Made by a program: the position numbers and the translations under genes. Positions 8,166-17,188 of a stretch of 64,000 nt of DNA are shown piece after piece. Below the pieces are notes generated by a model, which saw nothing but the letters and a program-made list of their open reading frames with translations, searched no databases and was not told where the DNA came from. How positions within the stretch are numbered: position 1 is the first letter of the stretch; each line of letters starts with the position of its first letter. Source of the stretch: JAHEEL01 sp963700375 (GTDB taxonomy: Bacteria > Actinomycetota > Acidimicrobiia > Spongiisociales > UBA5794); contig CAVOXF010000003.1 in NCBI GenBank assembly GCA_963700375.1, positions 1-64,000 of the forward strand, given 5' to 3'.

Positions 8166-9164
8166 ATGTACCGGATCTGGTTCGAGCGAGATATGCCCCC
8201 CTACCTCTGGCCAATGCTCGACGGAGCGGCCACGCCGATCGGGCCCGGGACCGCTACCCCCAGTGATCTCCTGTCTTCAATCGGCCCCGCCGAAGCAGCG
8301 ATCGCCTCGTCGCTCGCCACATATGACGCGCCGGCGATGGACCGCGCACCGCTTCTTCGCGTGATCGCCCGCACCGGGATCGGGGTCGACAAGGTCGATC
8401 TGGACGCCGCAACCGAACGCGGGATCGCCGTGTGCAACACGCCGGATGCGCCGACGATCTCCACGGCCGAGCACGCGATCACCCTGATGCTCACCGTCGC
8501 CAAGCAGATCCCCGAATCGCAAGCGACTCTCCGGAGCGGAGGTCGTGACTTCTTCGCATCCCACCAGGGCGAGGAGCTATCCGGACGGACGCTCGGCCTG
8601 GCAGGGATCGGCAGGATCGGGAGGCGCGTGGCTCACATGGCCGCTGGATTCGACATGCGGGTGATCGCACATGACCCCTTCGTTGATGAGACCACGGCAA
8701 GCGCGGCCGGAATCGACCTGGTCGCGTCGCTCGACGAACTCCTCACCCAGGCTGACATCGTTTCGCTCCATCTGCCGCTCACAGACGGAACAAGGCACCT
8801 GATCGACGGCGAGCAGCTCGGGCTGATGAAGCCGGGAGCGATTCTGGTCAACACCGCTCGCGGAGGGTTGGTCGACCACGATGCGCTGCTCGGCGCCCTT
8901 GAACTCGGCCACCTGTCCGGTGCCGGACTGGATGTCACTGATCCCGAGCCGCTACCCCCCGACCATCCCCTCCTCCACCGAGACGACGTGGTGGTGACGC
9001 CTCATGTGGCCGCCGCGACGACCGCGGGCAAGGCCCGCCTCTACGAAAGCGCCGTAACACAGGCACTTCAGGTCCTGCGGGGCGAATACCCGAATCATCT
9101 GGTCAACCCAGCGGTCTGGCCGGTTCGCCGGCGAGACCCGAACACAGAGGAGAACCGACCGTGA
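8166..9164 (+). CDS. D-isomer-specific 2-hydroxyacid dehydrogenase
   Basis: A 332-residue NAD-dependent dehydrogenase of the phosphoglycerate/glyoxylate reductase type. The N-terminal catalytic half contains RTGIGVDKVDLDAATERGI, the nucleotide-binding loop is GLAGIGRIGRRVA (about residue 145), and the catalytic Arg, Glu and His lie in NTARGGLVD, DPEPLPPDHPLL and VTPHVAA. It should interconvert a 2-keto acid and its D-hydroxy acid. I chose ATG 8166, preceded by GAAGGA, over the upstream GTG 8139. It is the first gene of the rightward cyclitol operon and overlaps the next gene by GTGA. Its role in the pathway is unclear; glyoxylate or hydroxypyruvate reduction is possible. Confidence 0.85.
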   Translation: MYRIWFERDMPPYLWPMLDGAATPIGPGTATPSDLLSSIGPAEAAIASSLATYDAPAMDRAPLLRVIARTGIGVDKVDLDAATERGIAVCNTPDAPTISTAEHAITLMLTVAKQIPESQATLRSGGRDFFASHQGEELSGRTLGLAGIGRIGRRVAHMAAGFDMRVIAHDPFVDETTASAAGIDLVASLDELLTQADIVSLHLPLTDGTRHLIDGEQLGLMKPGAILVNTARGGLVDHDALLGALELGHLSGAGLDVTDPEPLPPDHPLLHRDDVVVTPHVAAATTAGKARLYESAVTQALQVLRGEYPNHLVNPAVWPVRRRDPNTEENRP

Positions 9165-10336
9165 CGAAGACCATCGGTATTGGCGTGATCGGCTTCGGCT
9201 GGATGGGACAGGCGCACTCCCGCTCCTACCGGCGCATCCCGATGCACTTCCCAGAAGCGGAGATCATGCCCCGGCTCATCATCGTCGCGGACAACGTCCC
9301 GGAACGCGCCGAACTCGCCCGCCGGAACTTCGAGTTCGAGGATTCCACGACCGAATGGCAGGCCGTGATCGACCATCCGGACGTCGACGTCGTCACGATC
9401 ACCGCCCCGAACAGGCTGCATCGCGAGCTCGCCGTTGCCGCCGCCGCGGCAGGCAAGGCCATCTTCTGTGAGAAGCCGGTCGGCGAGGCGCCGGAAGTGA
9501 CCGCGGCGATCGAACACGCCGCCCGCGTCGCCGGCGTCATCACCGGGGTCGGCTTCAACTATCGATGGGCGCCCGTTGTCCAGTATCTCAAGGAACTCAT
9601 CGACGAAGGACGCCTCGGCGAACTCACCCACTACCGGGGTCGGTTCTTCTCCATGTACGGACGGGATCGGCTCGGGATGCTGAGCTGGCGGTACCTGCTG
9701 GAAGAAGCCGGCTACGGGGCCCTCACCGACATCATGTCCCACACCGTCGACATGGCGAACTTCCTCGTCGGCCCGATCAGCCGCGTCGTGGCAACCAAGG
9801 AGATCTTCATCAAGGAACGGCCGCTCCCGAAGCCGGGTGCAGGCACGCACTACGACCGCGGGGCGCCGGGCGACCCGACCGGCACCGTGACGAACGAGGA
9901 CTACGTGGCGGCCCTCGTCGAGTTCGAGAACGGCGTCCGGGGCACGCTCGAGGTCGACCGATCGATCTTCGGTCCGCAGAGCCAGATGGCGTTTGAGATG
10001 AACGGCTCGAAGGGGGCCGCGGCCTGGAATCTCGAGACGATGAACGAACTGCAGCTCTATCTCCCCGAAGAGACCCCGGCCGACGGATACCTACGCGTGC
10101 TCTCCGGTGACGGATTCCCGCGCCATGGAGCCATCGTGCCGGGTGGCGGCAATCCAATCGGATACGAGGACCTCAAGGTCTTCGAGGACCTCGAGTTCCT
10201 GAAAGCGGTCGTGGAAGACCGTCCGGCCCCCGTGTCGTTTGCGGATGCTCTTGCTACGGCGGAAGTTGAGGCAGCCATGACCCGGTCGTGGGAGTCGGGA
10301 ACCTGGGAAAACGTCACCAGCCTGCGGATCGACTGA
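9161..10336 (+). CDS. Gfo/Idh/MocA-family oxidoreductase
   Basis: A 391-residue MocA-type dehydrogenase, longer than IolG. It has the Rossmann motif GVIGFGWMGQAHSRSY, the catalytic lysine in CEKPVGEAP and the active-site segment GALTDIMSHTVDMANFLVG (D-x-x-x-H). The 390-residue length and the FNYRWAP and GRFFSMYGRD segments resemble dehydrogenases acting on inositols, inosamines or oxidised sugars other than myo-inositol. It starts with GTG at 9161, overlapping the previous stop, and precedes the aldehyde dehydrogenase. It probably broadens the range of cyclitols or keto-sugars that enter the pathway. Confidence 0.85.
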   Translation: MTKTIGIGVIGFGWMGQAHSRSYRRIPMHFPEAEIMPRLIIVADNVPERAELARRNFEFEDSTTEWQAVIDHPDVDVVTITAPNRLHRELAVAAAAAGKAIFCEKPVGEAPEVTAAIEHAARVAGVITGVGFNYRWAPVVQYLKELIDEGRLGELTHYRGRFFSMYGRDRLGMLSWRYLLEEAGYGALTDIMSHTVDMANFLVGPISRVVATKEIFIKERPLPKPGAGTHYDRGAPGDPTGTVTNEDYVAALVEFENGVRGTLEVDRSIFGPQSQMAFEMNGSKGAAAWNLETMNELQLYLPEETPADGYLRVLSGDGFPRHGAIVPGGGNPIGYEDLKVFEDLEFLKAVVEDRPAPVSFADALATAEVEAAMTRSWESGTWENVTSLRID

Positions 10337-10347
10337 AGGGAACCCCG

Positions 10348-11778
10348 ATGGACATGTACGTAGGCGGCCGATGGCAGCACTCAAGCAAGTGGATCGATGT
10401 CGTTGCTCCGTATTCGGGTGACGTGATCGACCGCGTCCCAGTCGCAACGCCGGCACAGGTCGAGGAAGCGCTGGCAACCGCCGAACGCGGGGCAAGCATC
10501 ATGCGCGGCCTCGGCGGCGCGACCCGTGCCGACATCCTCCGCCGTGCAGCGGACTTGCTCGACGCCGACGTCGAGCGGATCGCTCGCACGATCAGTCTGG
10601 AAGTCGGCAAGCCGATTGGCGAGGCCACCGGCGAGGCATCCCGCCTCGGCGAGATGTTCCGTCTCGCGTCGTTCGAGGGCACCCAGATCCGCGGCGAGAC
10701 CCTTCCCCTCGATGCCCAGGCCGGCGCCGAGGGAAAGATGGGGTTCACGTTGCGGATCCCGACCGGGGTCATCGTGGCGATCACCCCGTTCAACTACCCC
10801 GGTCTCCTGGTAGTCCACAAGATCGGCCCCGCCCTGGCCGCCGGCAATGCGGTGATCCTCAAACCCGCATCCCTGGCGCCGCTCACGGCGCTGATCATCA
10901 CCGAGAAACTCGTCGAGGCGGGCCTCCCCGCCGCCGGCCTTCAGACCATCACCGGCGGCGGCGAGGCCGTCGGTATGGCCCTCGTGCGCGATCCGCGCGT
11001 TCGGAAGATATCCTTCACCGGCAGCACCGCCGTTGGGGAAGAGATCACCCGTATCGCCGGTGTGAAACGCCTCTCGCTCGAGCTCGGGGCGAACTGCCCG
11101 ATGATCGTGATGCCGGACGCCGACCTGGAACTCGCCGCCGAGGCCAGCGCAGCGGGGGGCTATGTCAACGCCGGCCAGGTCTGCATCTCGCTTCAGCGGG
11201 TCATCGTCCATGAAGATGTCTACGAGGACTACCTGGACGCCCTCCGGGGGCCGGTCGAAGCCTTCCGGATGGGCGACCCGCTGGCGGCCGAAACGAGGAT
11301 CGGCGCCATGATCTCAGAGGCCGAGGCGGCCCGCGTGGAGCGATGGGTCGACGAGGCGGTCGCCGCCGGCGCCCGCCTGGTGATCGGCGGCGAGCGGGAC
11401 GGGGCGAAGCTCTTCCCGACCGTGGTCGCCGACGTGATACCCGGGATGCGGCTCTCCGATCAGGAAGTCTTCGGTCCCACGCTGAGCGTCACCAAGGCAG
11501 CCGGCATCGACGAGGCCATCGACCTCGCCAACGACTCCAGCTACGGACTCGGAGCCGGGATCTTCACTCAGGACGTGACCAACGCAATGCGGTTTGCCAG
11601 GGAGGTCGACGCCGGCAGCGTGCACGTCAACTGGACGCCGCTCTGGCGTGCCGACCTGATGCCGTACGGAGGATTGAAGGGCAGCGGCATCGGCAAGGAA
11701 GGGATCCGCTACGCCGTCGAGGAGATGACCGAGATCAAGACGGTGATCATCCACGGTCTGGAGCGTGATTCGTCGTGA
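10348..11778 (+). CDS. NAD(P)-dependent aldehyde dehydrogenase
   Basis: A 476-residue ALDH. Visible signatures are ITPFNYPGLLVVHKIGPALAAGN region motifs, the coenzyme loop FTGSTAVGE, the catalytic glutamate in LELGAN and the nucleophilic cysteine in NAGQVCISLQRV. The cysteine context matches lactaldehyde/succinate-semialdehyde-like ALDHs more than CoA-acylating MmsA/IolA enzymes. The start is ATG 10348, 11 bp after the previous stop, behind GAAGGGAA. Its position between a MocA oxidoreductase and an HpaI aldolase suggests it oxidises an aldehyde released by aldol cleavage in the cyclitol pathway; the exact substrate is open. Confidence 0.85.
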   Translation: MDMYVGGRWQHSSKWIDVVAPYSGDVIDRVPVATPAQVEEALATAERGASIMRGLGGATRADILRRAADLLDADVERIARTISLEVGKPIGEATGEASRLGEMFRLASFEGTQIRGETLPLDAQAGAEGKMGFTLRIPTGVIVAITPFNYPGLLVVHKIGPALAAGNAVILKPASLAPLTALIITEKLVEAGLPAAGLQTITGGGEAVGMALVRDPRVRKISFTGSTAVGEEITRIAGVKRLSLELGANCPMIVMPDADLELAAEASAAGGYVNAGQVCISLQRVIVHEDVYEDYLDALRGPVEAFRMGDPLAAETRIGAMISEAEAARVERWVDEAVAAGARLVIGGERDGAKLFPTVVADVIPGMRLSDQEVFGPTLSVTKAAGIDEAIDLANDSSYGLGAGIFTQDVTNAMRFAREVDAGSVHVNWTPLWRADLMPYGGLKGSGIGKEGIRYAVEEMTEIKTVIIHGLERDSS

Positions 11779-12554
11779 TCGAGAACCAGACCAAACGGCG
11801 CCTTGCAGCCGGGGAGACAGTGGTCGGCTGCTTCGTCCGATACGCCGCAGGGACACTGGCCGAGTTCGTAGCCCTTGGCGGCTGGGACTTCATCGTCTTC
11901 GACGCCGAACACGGAACGCTGCAACCTCGTGACCTCGAGGACCTGTCCCGGGCCTGTGAACTGCATGGTGTCACCCCGATCGTTCGCGTGACGGCCAACG
12001 AGCCTTCCACGATCCTGCGGTTCCTCGATGCCGGAGCACACGGCGTGCAGGTGCCGTGGGTCGAATCCGGCGCGGCTGCAGAGGCTGCGGTTCAGGCCGT
12101 GAAGTATCAACCCCGGGGGAACCGCGGACTGGCCGCCACCCGTTCTGCGGGGTTCGGCGTCCCAGCCCCGATTGGCGAGTACACGGAGCAGTCCAACGCC
12201 GAAACGCTGGTCGTCGTGCAGGTGGAGTCGGCCGAGGGGGTTGCCAACGTCGGTGAATTGGTAGCGATCGATGGTGTCGATGTCGTGTTTATCGGACCGA
12301 CCGACCTGGCCCACTCCCTGGGCCACGTCGGCAACCCCGGCCATCCCGAAGTCCGAGCAGCGATGACCCGCATCGCCGATGTCGTCACGGTCAGCGACAA
12401 AGCCCTCGGCATCTTCGTCGCCAACCCCGCCGATGCCGTCGGGTGGCGCGAGCGGGGCGCCCGCTATCTGGCCACCGGCCTGGAACCACTCTTGTCGAGC
12501 TCGATGCGCACCTACTTGGAAACCGTCCGCAGAACCGAAGGAGCAGCCCCATGA
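11775..12554 (+). CDS. HpcH/HpaI-family class II aldolase
   Basis: A 259-residue TIM-barrel aldolase of the 4-hydroxy-2-oxoheptanedioate/2-keto-3-deoxy-sugar acid type. Family motifs are FDAEHG (about residue 37), the general-base and metal region VQVESAEG with the metal-binding glutamate, and FIGPTDLAHSLG. Such enzymes cleave 2-keto-4-hydroxy acids into pyruvate and an aldehyde with a divalent metal ion. It overlaps the ALDH gene by GTGA and iolD by ATGA, so it is tightly co-expressed with both. Textbook inositol catabolism has no HpaI step, so it marks a side branch or an alternative lower pathway. Confidence 0.85.
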   Translation: MIENQTKRRLAAGETVVGCFVRYAAGTLAEFVALGGWDFIVFDAEHGTLQPRDLEDLSRACELHGVTPIVRVTANEPSTILRFLDAGAHGVQVPWVESGAAAEAAVQAVKYQPRGNRGLAATRSAGFGVPAPIGEYTEQSNAETLVVVQVESAEGVANVGELVAIDGVDVVFIGPTDLAHSLGHVGNPGHPEVRAAMTRIADVVTVSDKALGIFVANPADAVGWRERGARYLATGLEPLLSSSMRTYLETVRRTEGAAP

Positions 12555-14392
12555 ACACGGTCCGACTCACGACCGCCCAGGCGATCGTCAGGTACCTGAT
12601 CGCCCAGCGAACGATCATCGACGGCAAGGAAGAACCGCTGTTTGCCGGCGCGTTCGGCATCTTCGGCCACGGGAACGTGGTGTCCCTCGCCGAGGCGCTG
12701 TACCCAGTCCAGGACGTCCTGCCGACCTGGCGCGGACACAACGAGCAATCCATGGCACTGGCCGCCGTCGCCTTCGCCAAGGCGAAGCGGCGTCGCCAGA
12801 TCATGATCGCCACATCGTCGGTCGGCCCCGGCTCGTCGAACATGATCACGGCGGCGGCCACCGCGCACGCCAATCGTCTGCCGATACTCATCTTCAGCGG
12901 CGATACCTTCCAGCACCGCTTCGTCGATCCGGTGCTGCAGCAACTCGAGCATTTCAACAGCCCATCGACGACGGTCAGCGACGCCTACCGCGCCGTCACG
13001 AGATACTGGGACCGCATCACGCGGCCCGAGCAGATCATTCAGTCGCTCCCCCAGGCCGTCGCCACCATGCTCGACCCGGCAGACTGCGGGCCGGCGTACA
13101 TCGGACTGCCACAGGACATCGCCGCCGAGGCATACGAGTACCCGACGAGCTTCTTCACGCCGCGGATTCACTACATCCGCAGACCCGCGCCCGACCCCCG
13201 CGACGTCGAGCGGGCGGCCGAGGCATTGGCGGCGGCAGAGAATCCGCTCATCATCGCCGGCGGCGGTGTCCACTACTCCGGGGCCGTGGCCGAACTGACC
13301 GCCTTCGCCGAGAAGCACGGGATCCCGGTCACCGAGACGGTGGCGGGCAAGGCCACCCTGCTCGCCGACCATCCGAACTTCGTTGGACCCATCGGTGTCA
13401 CCGGCAGCACGTCGGCCAACGTCATGGCAGATGCGGCCGACGTCGTGGTTGCCGTTGGAACGCGCCTTCAGGATTTCACGACCGGTTCGTGGTCGATCTT
13501 CGGCAACGAGAAGATGACGCTTGTCTCGATCAACGTCGGACGCTTCGACGCAACGAAACACCAGGCGATCTCGGTGATCGGAGACGCGAAGGTCACGCTC
13601 AAGGCCCTCGACCAAGCCATCGGCGACTACCGCGCCTCCTCCTCTTGGATGGAGCTGGGAGCGACGGAGTTGGCCGGCTGGAACGGATACCTCGACGAGT
13701 TCACGTCCGGCACGTTCGAGCCACCGACCTACGCTCAGGTCATCCGGGCGGTCAACGAGATCGGCGACCCGGACGACTACCAATTGAGCGCCGCCGGCGG
13801 CCTGCCGGGAGAACTCAACATGGGCTGGCGCTCGAAGTCGATCGGCTCGTTCGACGCCGAATACGGCTACTCCTGCATGGGCTATGAGATCGCCGGGGCG
13901 TGGGGTGCCAAGATGGCGCTGCCGGATCGCGATGTCGTGTCGTGGGTTGGTGACGGCTCGTACCTGATGATGAACTCCGATATCTACTCGACCGTGATGA
14001 CCGGCCACAAGGTGATCTTCATCCTCTGTGACAACGGCGGCTTCGCCGTGATCAACCGACTCCAGGTCAACACCGGCGGTGAGGAGTTCAACAACCTGTT
14101 GCATACCACCCGTCACGAGCGCATGTTCCGGGTCGACTTCGTCAAGCACGCCGAGTCGATGGGAGCCATCGCCGAGAGGGTCACGACGATCGACGAGTTC
14201 AAGGACGCGTTCGCACGTGCGAAGGCCGCCGACCGCAGTTCCGTGATCGTCATCGATGTCGCGCAGTATGACTGGACGGAGGGCGGAGCATGGTGGGAGG
14301 TCGGCATCCCAGAGGTCTCCGAGCGCTCGCAGGTCCTGATTGCCCGGGCGGAACTCGAGGCCGAGAAGAAGCTCCAACGGCGCGGAGTGTGA
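12551..14392 (+). CDS. iolD: IolD, 3D-(3,5/4)-trihydroxycyclohexane-1,2-dione hydrolase
   Basis: A 613-residue thiamine-diphosphate enzyme of the acetolactate-synthase superfamily, close to the usual IolD length. The N-terminus carries the IolD-typical FAGAFGIFGHGNV and RGHNEQSMA, the latter with the ThDP-activating glutamate. The C-terminal ThDP/Mg site shows WVGDGSYLMMNSD (GDG...N). It hydrolyses the cyclic diketone to 5-deoxy-glucuronate, opening the ring. The start ATG 12551 overlaps the aldolase stop by 4 bp; longer upstream frames lack family similarity. It is followed after 1 bp by iolC. This is the diagnostic gene for an inositol pathway here. Confidence 0.93.
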   Translation: MNTVRLTTAQAIVRYLIAQRTIIDGKEEPLFAGAFGIFGHGNVVSLAEALYPVQDVLPTWRGHNEQSMALAAVAFAKAKRRRQIMIATSSVGPGSSNMITAAATAHANRLPILIFSGDTFQHRFVDPVLQQLEHFNSPSTTVSDAYRAVTRYWDRITRPEQIIQSLPQAVATMLDPADCGPAYIGLPQDIAAEAYEYPTSFFTPRIHYIRRPAPDPRDVERAAEALAAAENPLIIAGGGVHYSGAVAELTAFAEKHGIPVTETVAGKATLLADHPNFVGPIGVTGSTSANVMADAADVVVAVGTRLQDFTTGSWSIFGNEKMTLVSINVGRFDATKHQAISVIGDAKVTLKALDQAIGDYRASSSWMELGATELAGWNGYLDEFTSGTFEPPTYAQVIRAVNEIGDPDDYQLSAAGGLPGELNMGWRSKSIGSFDAEYGYSCMGYEIAGAWGAKMALPDRDVVSWVGDGSYLMMNSDIYSTVMTGHKVIFILCDNGGFAVINRLQVNTGGEEFNNLLHTTRHERMFRVDFVKHAESMGAIAERVTTIDEFKDAFARAKAADRSSVIVIDVAQYDWTEGGAWWEVGIPEVSERSQVLIARAELEAEKKLQRRGV

Positions 14393-14393
14393 T

Positions 14394-16307
14394 ATGGCCG
14401 CATCCTCCCCCACGCTCGATCTGATCTGCCTGGGGCGGGTCAATCTCGATCTCTACGCTGAGCAGGATGGGGCGCCGCTCGAGGACGTCCAGTCGTTCCG
14501 CAAATTCGTCGGCGGAAGCGCCGCGAACATCTGCATCGGGACCGCCCGCCTCGGACTCAACAGCGCGATGGTCGGGCGTGTCGGGAGCGAACAGATGGGC
14601 ATCTTCGTCCGGAGAACGATCGAAGAAGCAGGTGCCGACGTGCAGCACCTGCACTTCGACCCGGACCGGTTGACTCCCATCGTCACGGTCGGCGTGCGAG
14701 AGTCGGAAGGATTCCCGAGGATCTTCTTCTACGAGAACAGCGCCGACCTGGCCGCCGATGAGACGGACATCGATCCCCACTACATCGCGTCGTCGAGAGC
14801 GCTGCTGATCACCGGCACGTTCCTCGCCCGGAGCAATCTCGAGGCAGCGACGAGCAAGGCACTGGCGGCCGCCACCGCGGCGGGCAGAAGGGTGGTGTTC
14901 GACATCGACTACCGGCCGGTCCTGTGGGGCCTCACCGATCACCGGACGGGTGGCGAGATGTTTGTCGCCAGCCCGGAGGTCACCGAGCGCATCCAGTCGG
15001 TGCTCGCGGCGTGCGACCTGATCGTCGGGACCGAGGAAGAGATACGCATCGCCGGAGGTTCCGACGACACGGCCGAAGCCGTTCGGACGATCCGGAGCCT
15101 CAGTGATGCCGTCATCGTCCTCAAGGTCGGCGCCCTCGGGTGCCTGATATTCGAAGGTCCGATCCCTGACGACCTCGAGGACGCGATCCACGGCCCGGGC
15201 GTACCCGTCGAGGTGTTCAACACCGTCGGCGCCGGCGATTCCTTCATGAGCGGTTTCCTGCGCGGCTGGCTCACCGGAGAGCCGCTCGAACGCTGCGCCG
15301 AACTCGCCAATGCGTGCGGTGCGCTGGTCGTGTCGCGCCACGGCTGTGCCCCGGCAATGGCGACGCTCGAGGAACTCGAGTACTTCCTGCCGAGGGTCGG
15401 CATTCTGCGCCGTCCACGCGAGGATGAATGGCTCGAGCACCTGCACCGGGTCACGACCCGGCGGGGCACACACGACGGCCTGTGCGTGCTGGCAATCGAC
15501 CACCGCTGGCAACTCGAAGAGATGGCAGACGAGGCCGGCCAACCAAGGGACCGGATCCGGGACCTGAAACGACTGGTCGTCGAAGGGTTCCGGCGGGTCG
15601 CGGTCGACCGACCGGATGTTGGAATCCTGATCGACGACATCTACGGGCGGGAACTCATCGAGGAACTGACCGGTACGGGTGTCTGGATCAGTCGGGCGAT
15701 CGAGGTGGCGAAGTCGATCCCGTTCAAGTTCGCGAGCGGACCAAACGTCGATGCAACGTTGCGCACGTGGCCGACCGACCATGTCGCCAAGGTGATGGTG
15801 TACGCCCATCTCAACAACGACGAGCGAACCCGCATGACACACGAGCGCCGCCTCGAGCGGCTTGCCGACGCCTGTCACGCGAACGATCGGGAACTGCTCA
15901 TCGAGCTCCAGGCACCGCCGGGAACCAGCTACGACGAACGTGGCGTCACTCCGATCATCGAGTGGGTGTATTCAATCGGCGTACGACCCGACTGGTGGAA
16001 GCTGCCGCCGAATTCGGACCCTGCCGTGTGGGAGGCAATCGGCAACATCATCCGCCGACAGGATGCCCACTGTCGCGGCATCCTCGTGCTCGGCCAGGCC
16101 TCGGGACGTGACACCATCACGGCGGCGCTCGCCGCCGCGGCAACTGAACCGATGGTCAAGGGGTTCGCGGTCGGCCGAGGGATCTTCGCCGATCCGGCCC
16201 GGCGGTGGTTTGCCGGCGAGATGACCGACGCCGAGTTCGTCGACATCATTGCCAGCAACTACGCGGGGTTCATCAATATCTGGGAACGAGAGAAGGATCG
16301 ATCATGA
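14394..16307 (+). CDS. iolC: IolC-DUF2090 fusion: 5-dehydro-2-deoxygluconokinase with aldolase-like domain
   Basis: A 637-residue two-domain protein. Residues 1-330 are a PfkB/ribokinase-family kinase (LICLGRVNLDLY, the FVGGSAANICIGTARLG loop and the GAGDSF catalytic motif), expected to phosphorylate 5-dehydro-2-deoxygluconate. Residues about 340-637 are a DUF2090 domain, starting with VLAIDHRWQLEEM and containing KVMVYAHLN and ILVLGQASG. This domain has been proposed to be the aldolase that cleaves the phosphorylated product, replacing a separate IolJ. The fusion would join two successive steps. The gene starts 1 bp after iolD and overlaps iolB by ATGA. Confidence 0.92.
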   Translation: MAASSPTLDLICLGRVNLDLYAEQDGAPLEDVQSFRKFVGGSAANICIGTARLGLNSAMVGRVGSEQMGIFVRRTIEEAGADVQHLHFDPDRLTPIVTVGVRESEGFPRIFFYENSADLAADETDIDPHYIASSRALLITGTFLARSNLEAATSKALAAATAAGRRVVFDIDYRPVLWGLTDHRTGGEMFVASPEVTERIQSVLAACDLIVGTEEEIRIAGGSDDTAEAVRTIRSLSDAVIVLKVGALGCLIFEGPIPDDLEDAIHGPGVPVEVFNTVGAGDSFMSGFLRGWLTGEPLERCAELANACGALVVSRHGCAPAMATLEELEYFLPRVGILRRPREDEWLEHLHRVTTRRGTHDGLCVLAIDHRWQLEEMADEAGQPRDRIRDLKRLVVEGFRRVAVDRPDVGILIDDIYGRELIEELTGTGVWISRAIEVAKSIPFKFASGPNVDATLRTWPTDHVAKVMVYAHLNNDERTRMTHERRLERLADACHANDRELLIELQAPPGTSYDERGVTPIIEWVYSIGVRPDWWKLPPNSDPAVWEAIGNIIRRQDAHCRGILVLGQASGRDTITAALAAAATEPMVKGFAVGRGIFADPARRWFAGEMTDAEFVDIIASNYAGFINIWEREKDRS

Positions 16308-17185
16308 GTCATACCAACGACGATCTCCTCCGGCCTGCCGGGACACTGGCCGACGGCGAGGATTCCGTGATGATCACGCCGGAGGCCGCAGGCTGGACCT
16401 ACTGCGGGTTGCGTGTCTTGAATCTGGCACCGGGTGAGTCACGAACCTTTGTCACCGGTTCGAACGAGATGGCGATCCTCCCCTTGAGCGGATCGTGTGT
16501 CGTCGAAGCGGACGGCCACCGATTCGATCTCGAAGGCCGGGCGTCGGTGTTCAGCCGCGTCAGCGACTTCGCGTATGTGCCGATCGATGCCGAGTTCCGG
16601 ATCACGTCACGCGCAGGCGGCGAGTTCGCTCTCCCGATGGCCAAGGCGACCGAGCGTATGGAACCCGTCTACGGACCGGCCGACGAGGTCTCGGTGGTCG
16701 TCCGCGGAGCCGGCTCGTCGTCGCGGCAGATCACGAACTTCCTGATGGCCGGCGTTCCGATGGCGCAGAAGCTGCTGGCGGTCGAGGTGATCACCCCCTC
16801 CGGCAACTTCTCGTCGTATCCGCCACACAAGCACGACGTCTTCGACCCCGACGCACCAGAGGTCGAGTTGGAGGAAATCTACTACTTCCGGTTCGATCGA
16901 CCAGATGGATACGGGTTCTTCCGGGAGTGGACCGTCGACGGAGAGTTCGATGCTCTCATGCGGGTTCAGGACCGGGATGTAGCGTACTGCCCACGCGGAT
17001 ACCACGGTCCGTCGATTGCTGTGCCGGGGCACCACATGTACTTCCTCAACGTGATGGCCGGACCCGGCACCGATCGGATATGGGAGGCATCCGATGACCC
17101 GGACCACGCATGGATCAAGGACACGTGGGAGGATCTCGAACAGGACCCGAGGCTTCCGCTCACCACCTACGAAGGGGTGGTGTAG
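16304..17185 (+). CDS. iolB: IolB, 5-deoxy-glucuronate isomerase
   Basis: A 293-residue bicupin enzyme that isomerises 5-deoxy-glucuronate to 5-dehydro-2-deoxygluconate. The C-terminal cupin shows the metal ligands in YPPHKHD and ELEEIYYFRF and a later His in YCPRGYHGPS, all typical of IolB. Length matches the family (about 270-300 residues). ATG 16304 overlaps the iolC stop by 4 bp and is preceded by GAAGGA. Two Gly/Ser-rich segments (RGAGSSSRQ) match the family linker. Together with iolD and iolC it gives the ring-opening to kinase steps in one operon. Confidence 0.92.
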   Translation: MSHTNDDLLRPAGTLADGEDSVMITPEAAGWTYCGLRVLNLAPGESRTFVTGSNEMAILPLSGSCVVEADGHRFDLEGRASVFSRVSDFAYVPIDAEFRITSRAGGEFALPMAKATERMEPVYGPADEVSVVVRGAGSSSRQITNFLMAGVPMAQKLLAVEVITPSGNFSSYPPHKHDVFDPDAPEVELEEIYYFRFDRPDGYGFFREWTVDGEFDALMRVQDRDVAYCPRGYHGPSIAVPGHHMYFLNVMAGPGTDRIWEASDDPDHAWIKDTWEDLEQDPRLPLTTYEGVV

Positions 17186-17188
17186 GTC

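Noticed and set aside
12512..14443. A 643-codon minus-strand frame antisense to iolD, and others of 400-540 codons opposite iolC, the acyl-CoA synthetase and DUF2342
   Set aside because: All mirror real genes whose conserved motifs are on the other strand; they are an effect of high GC at third positions.
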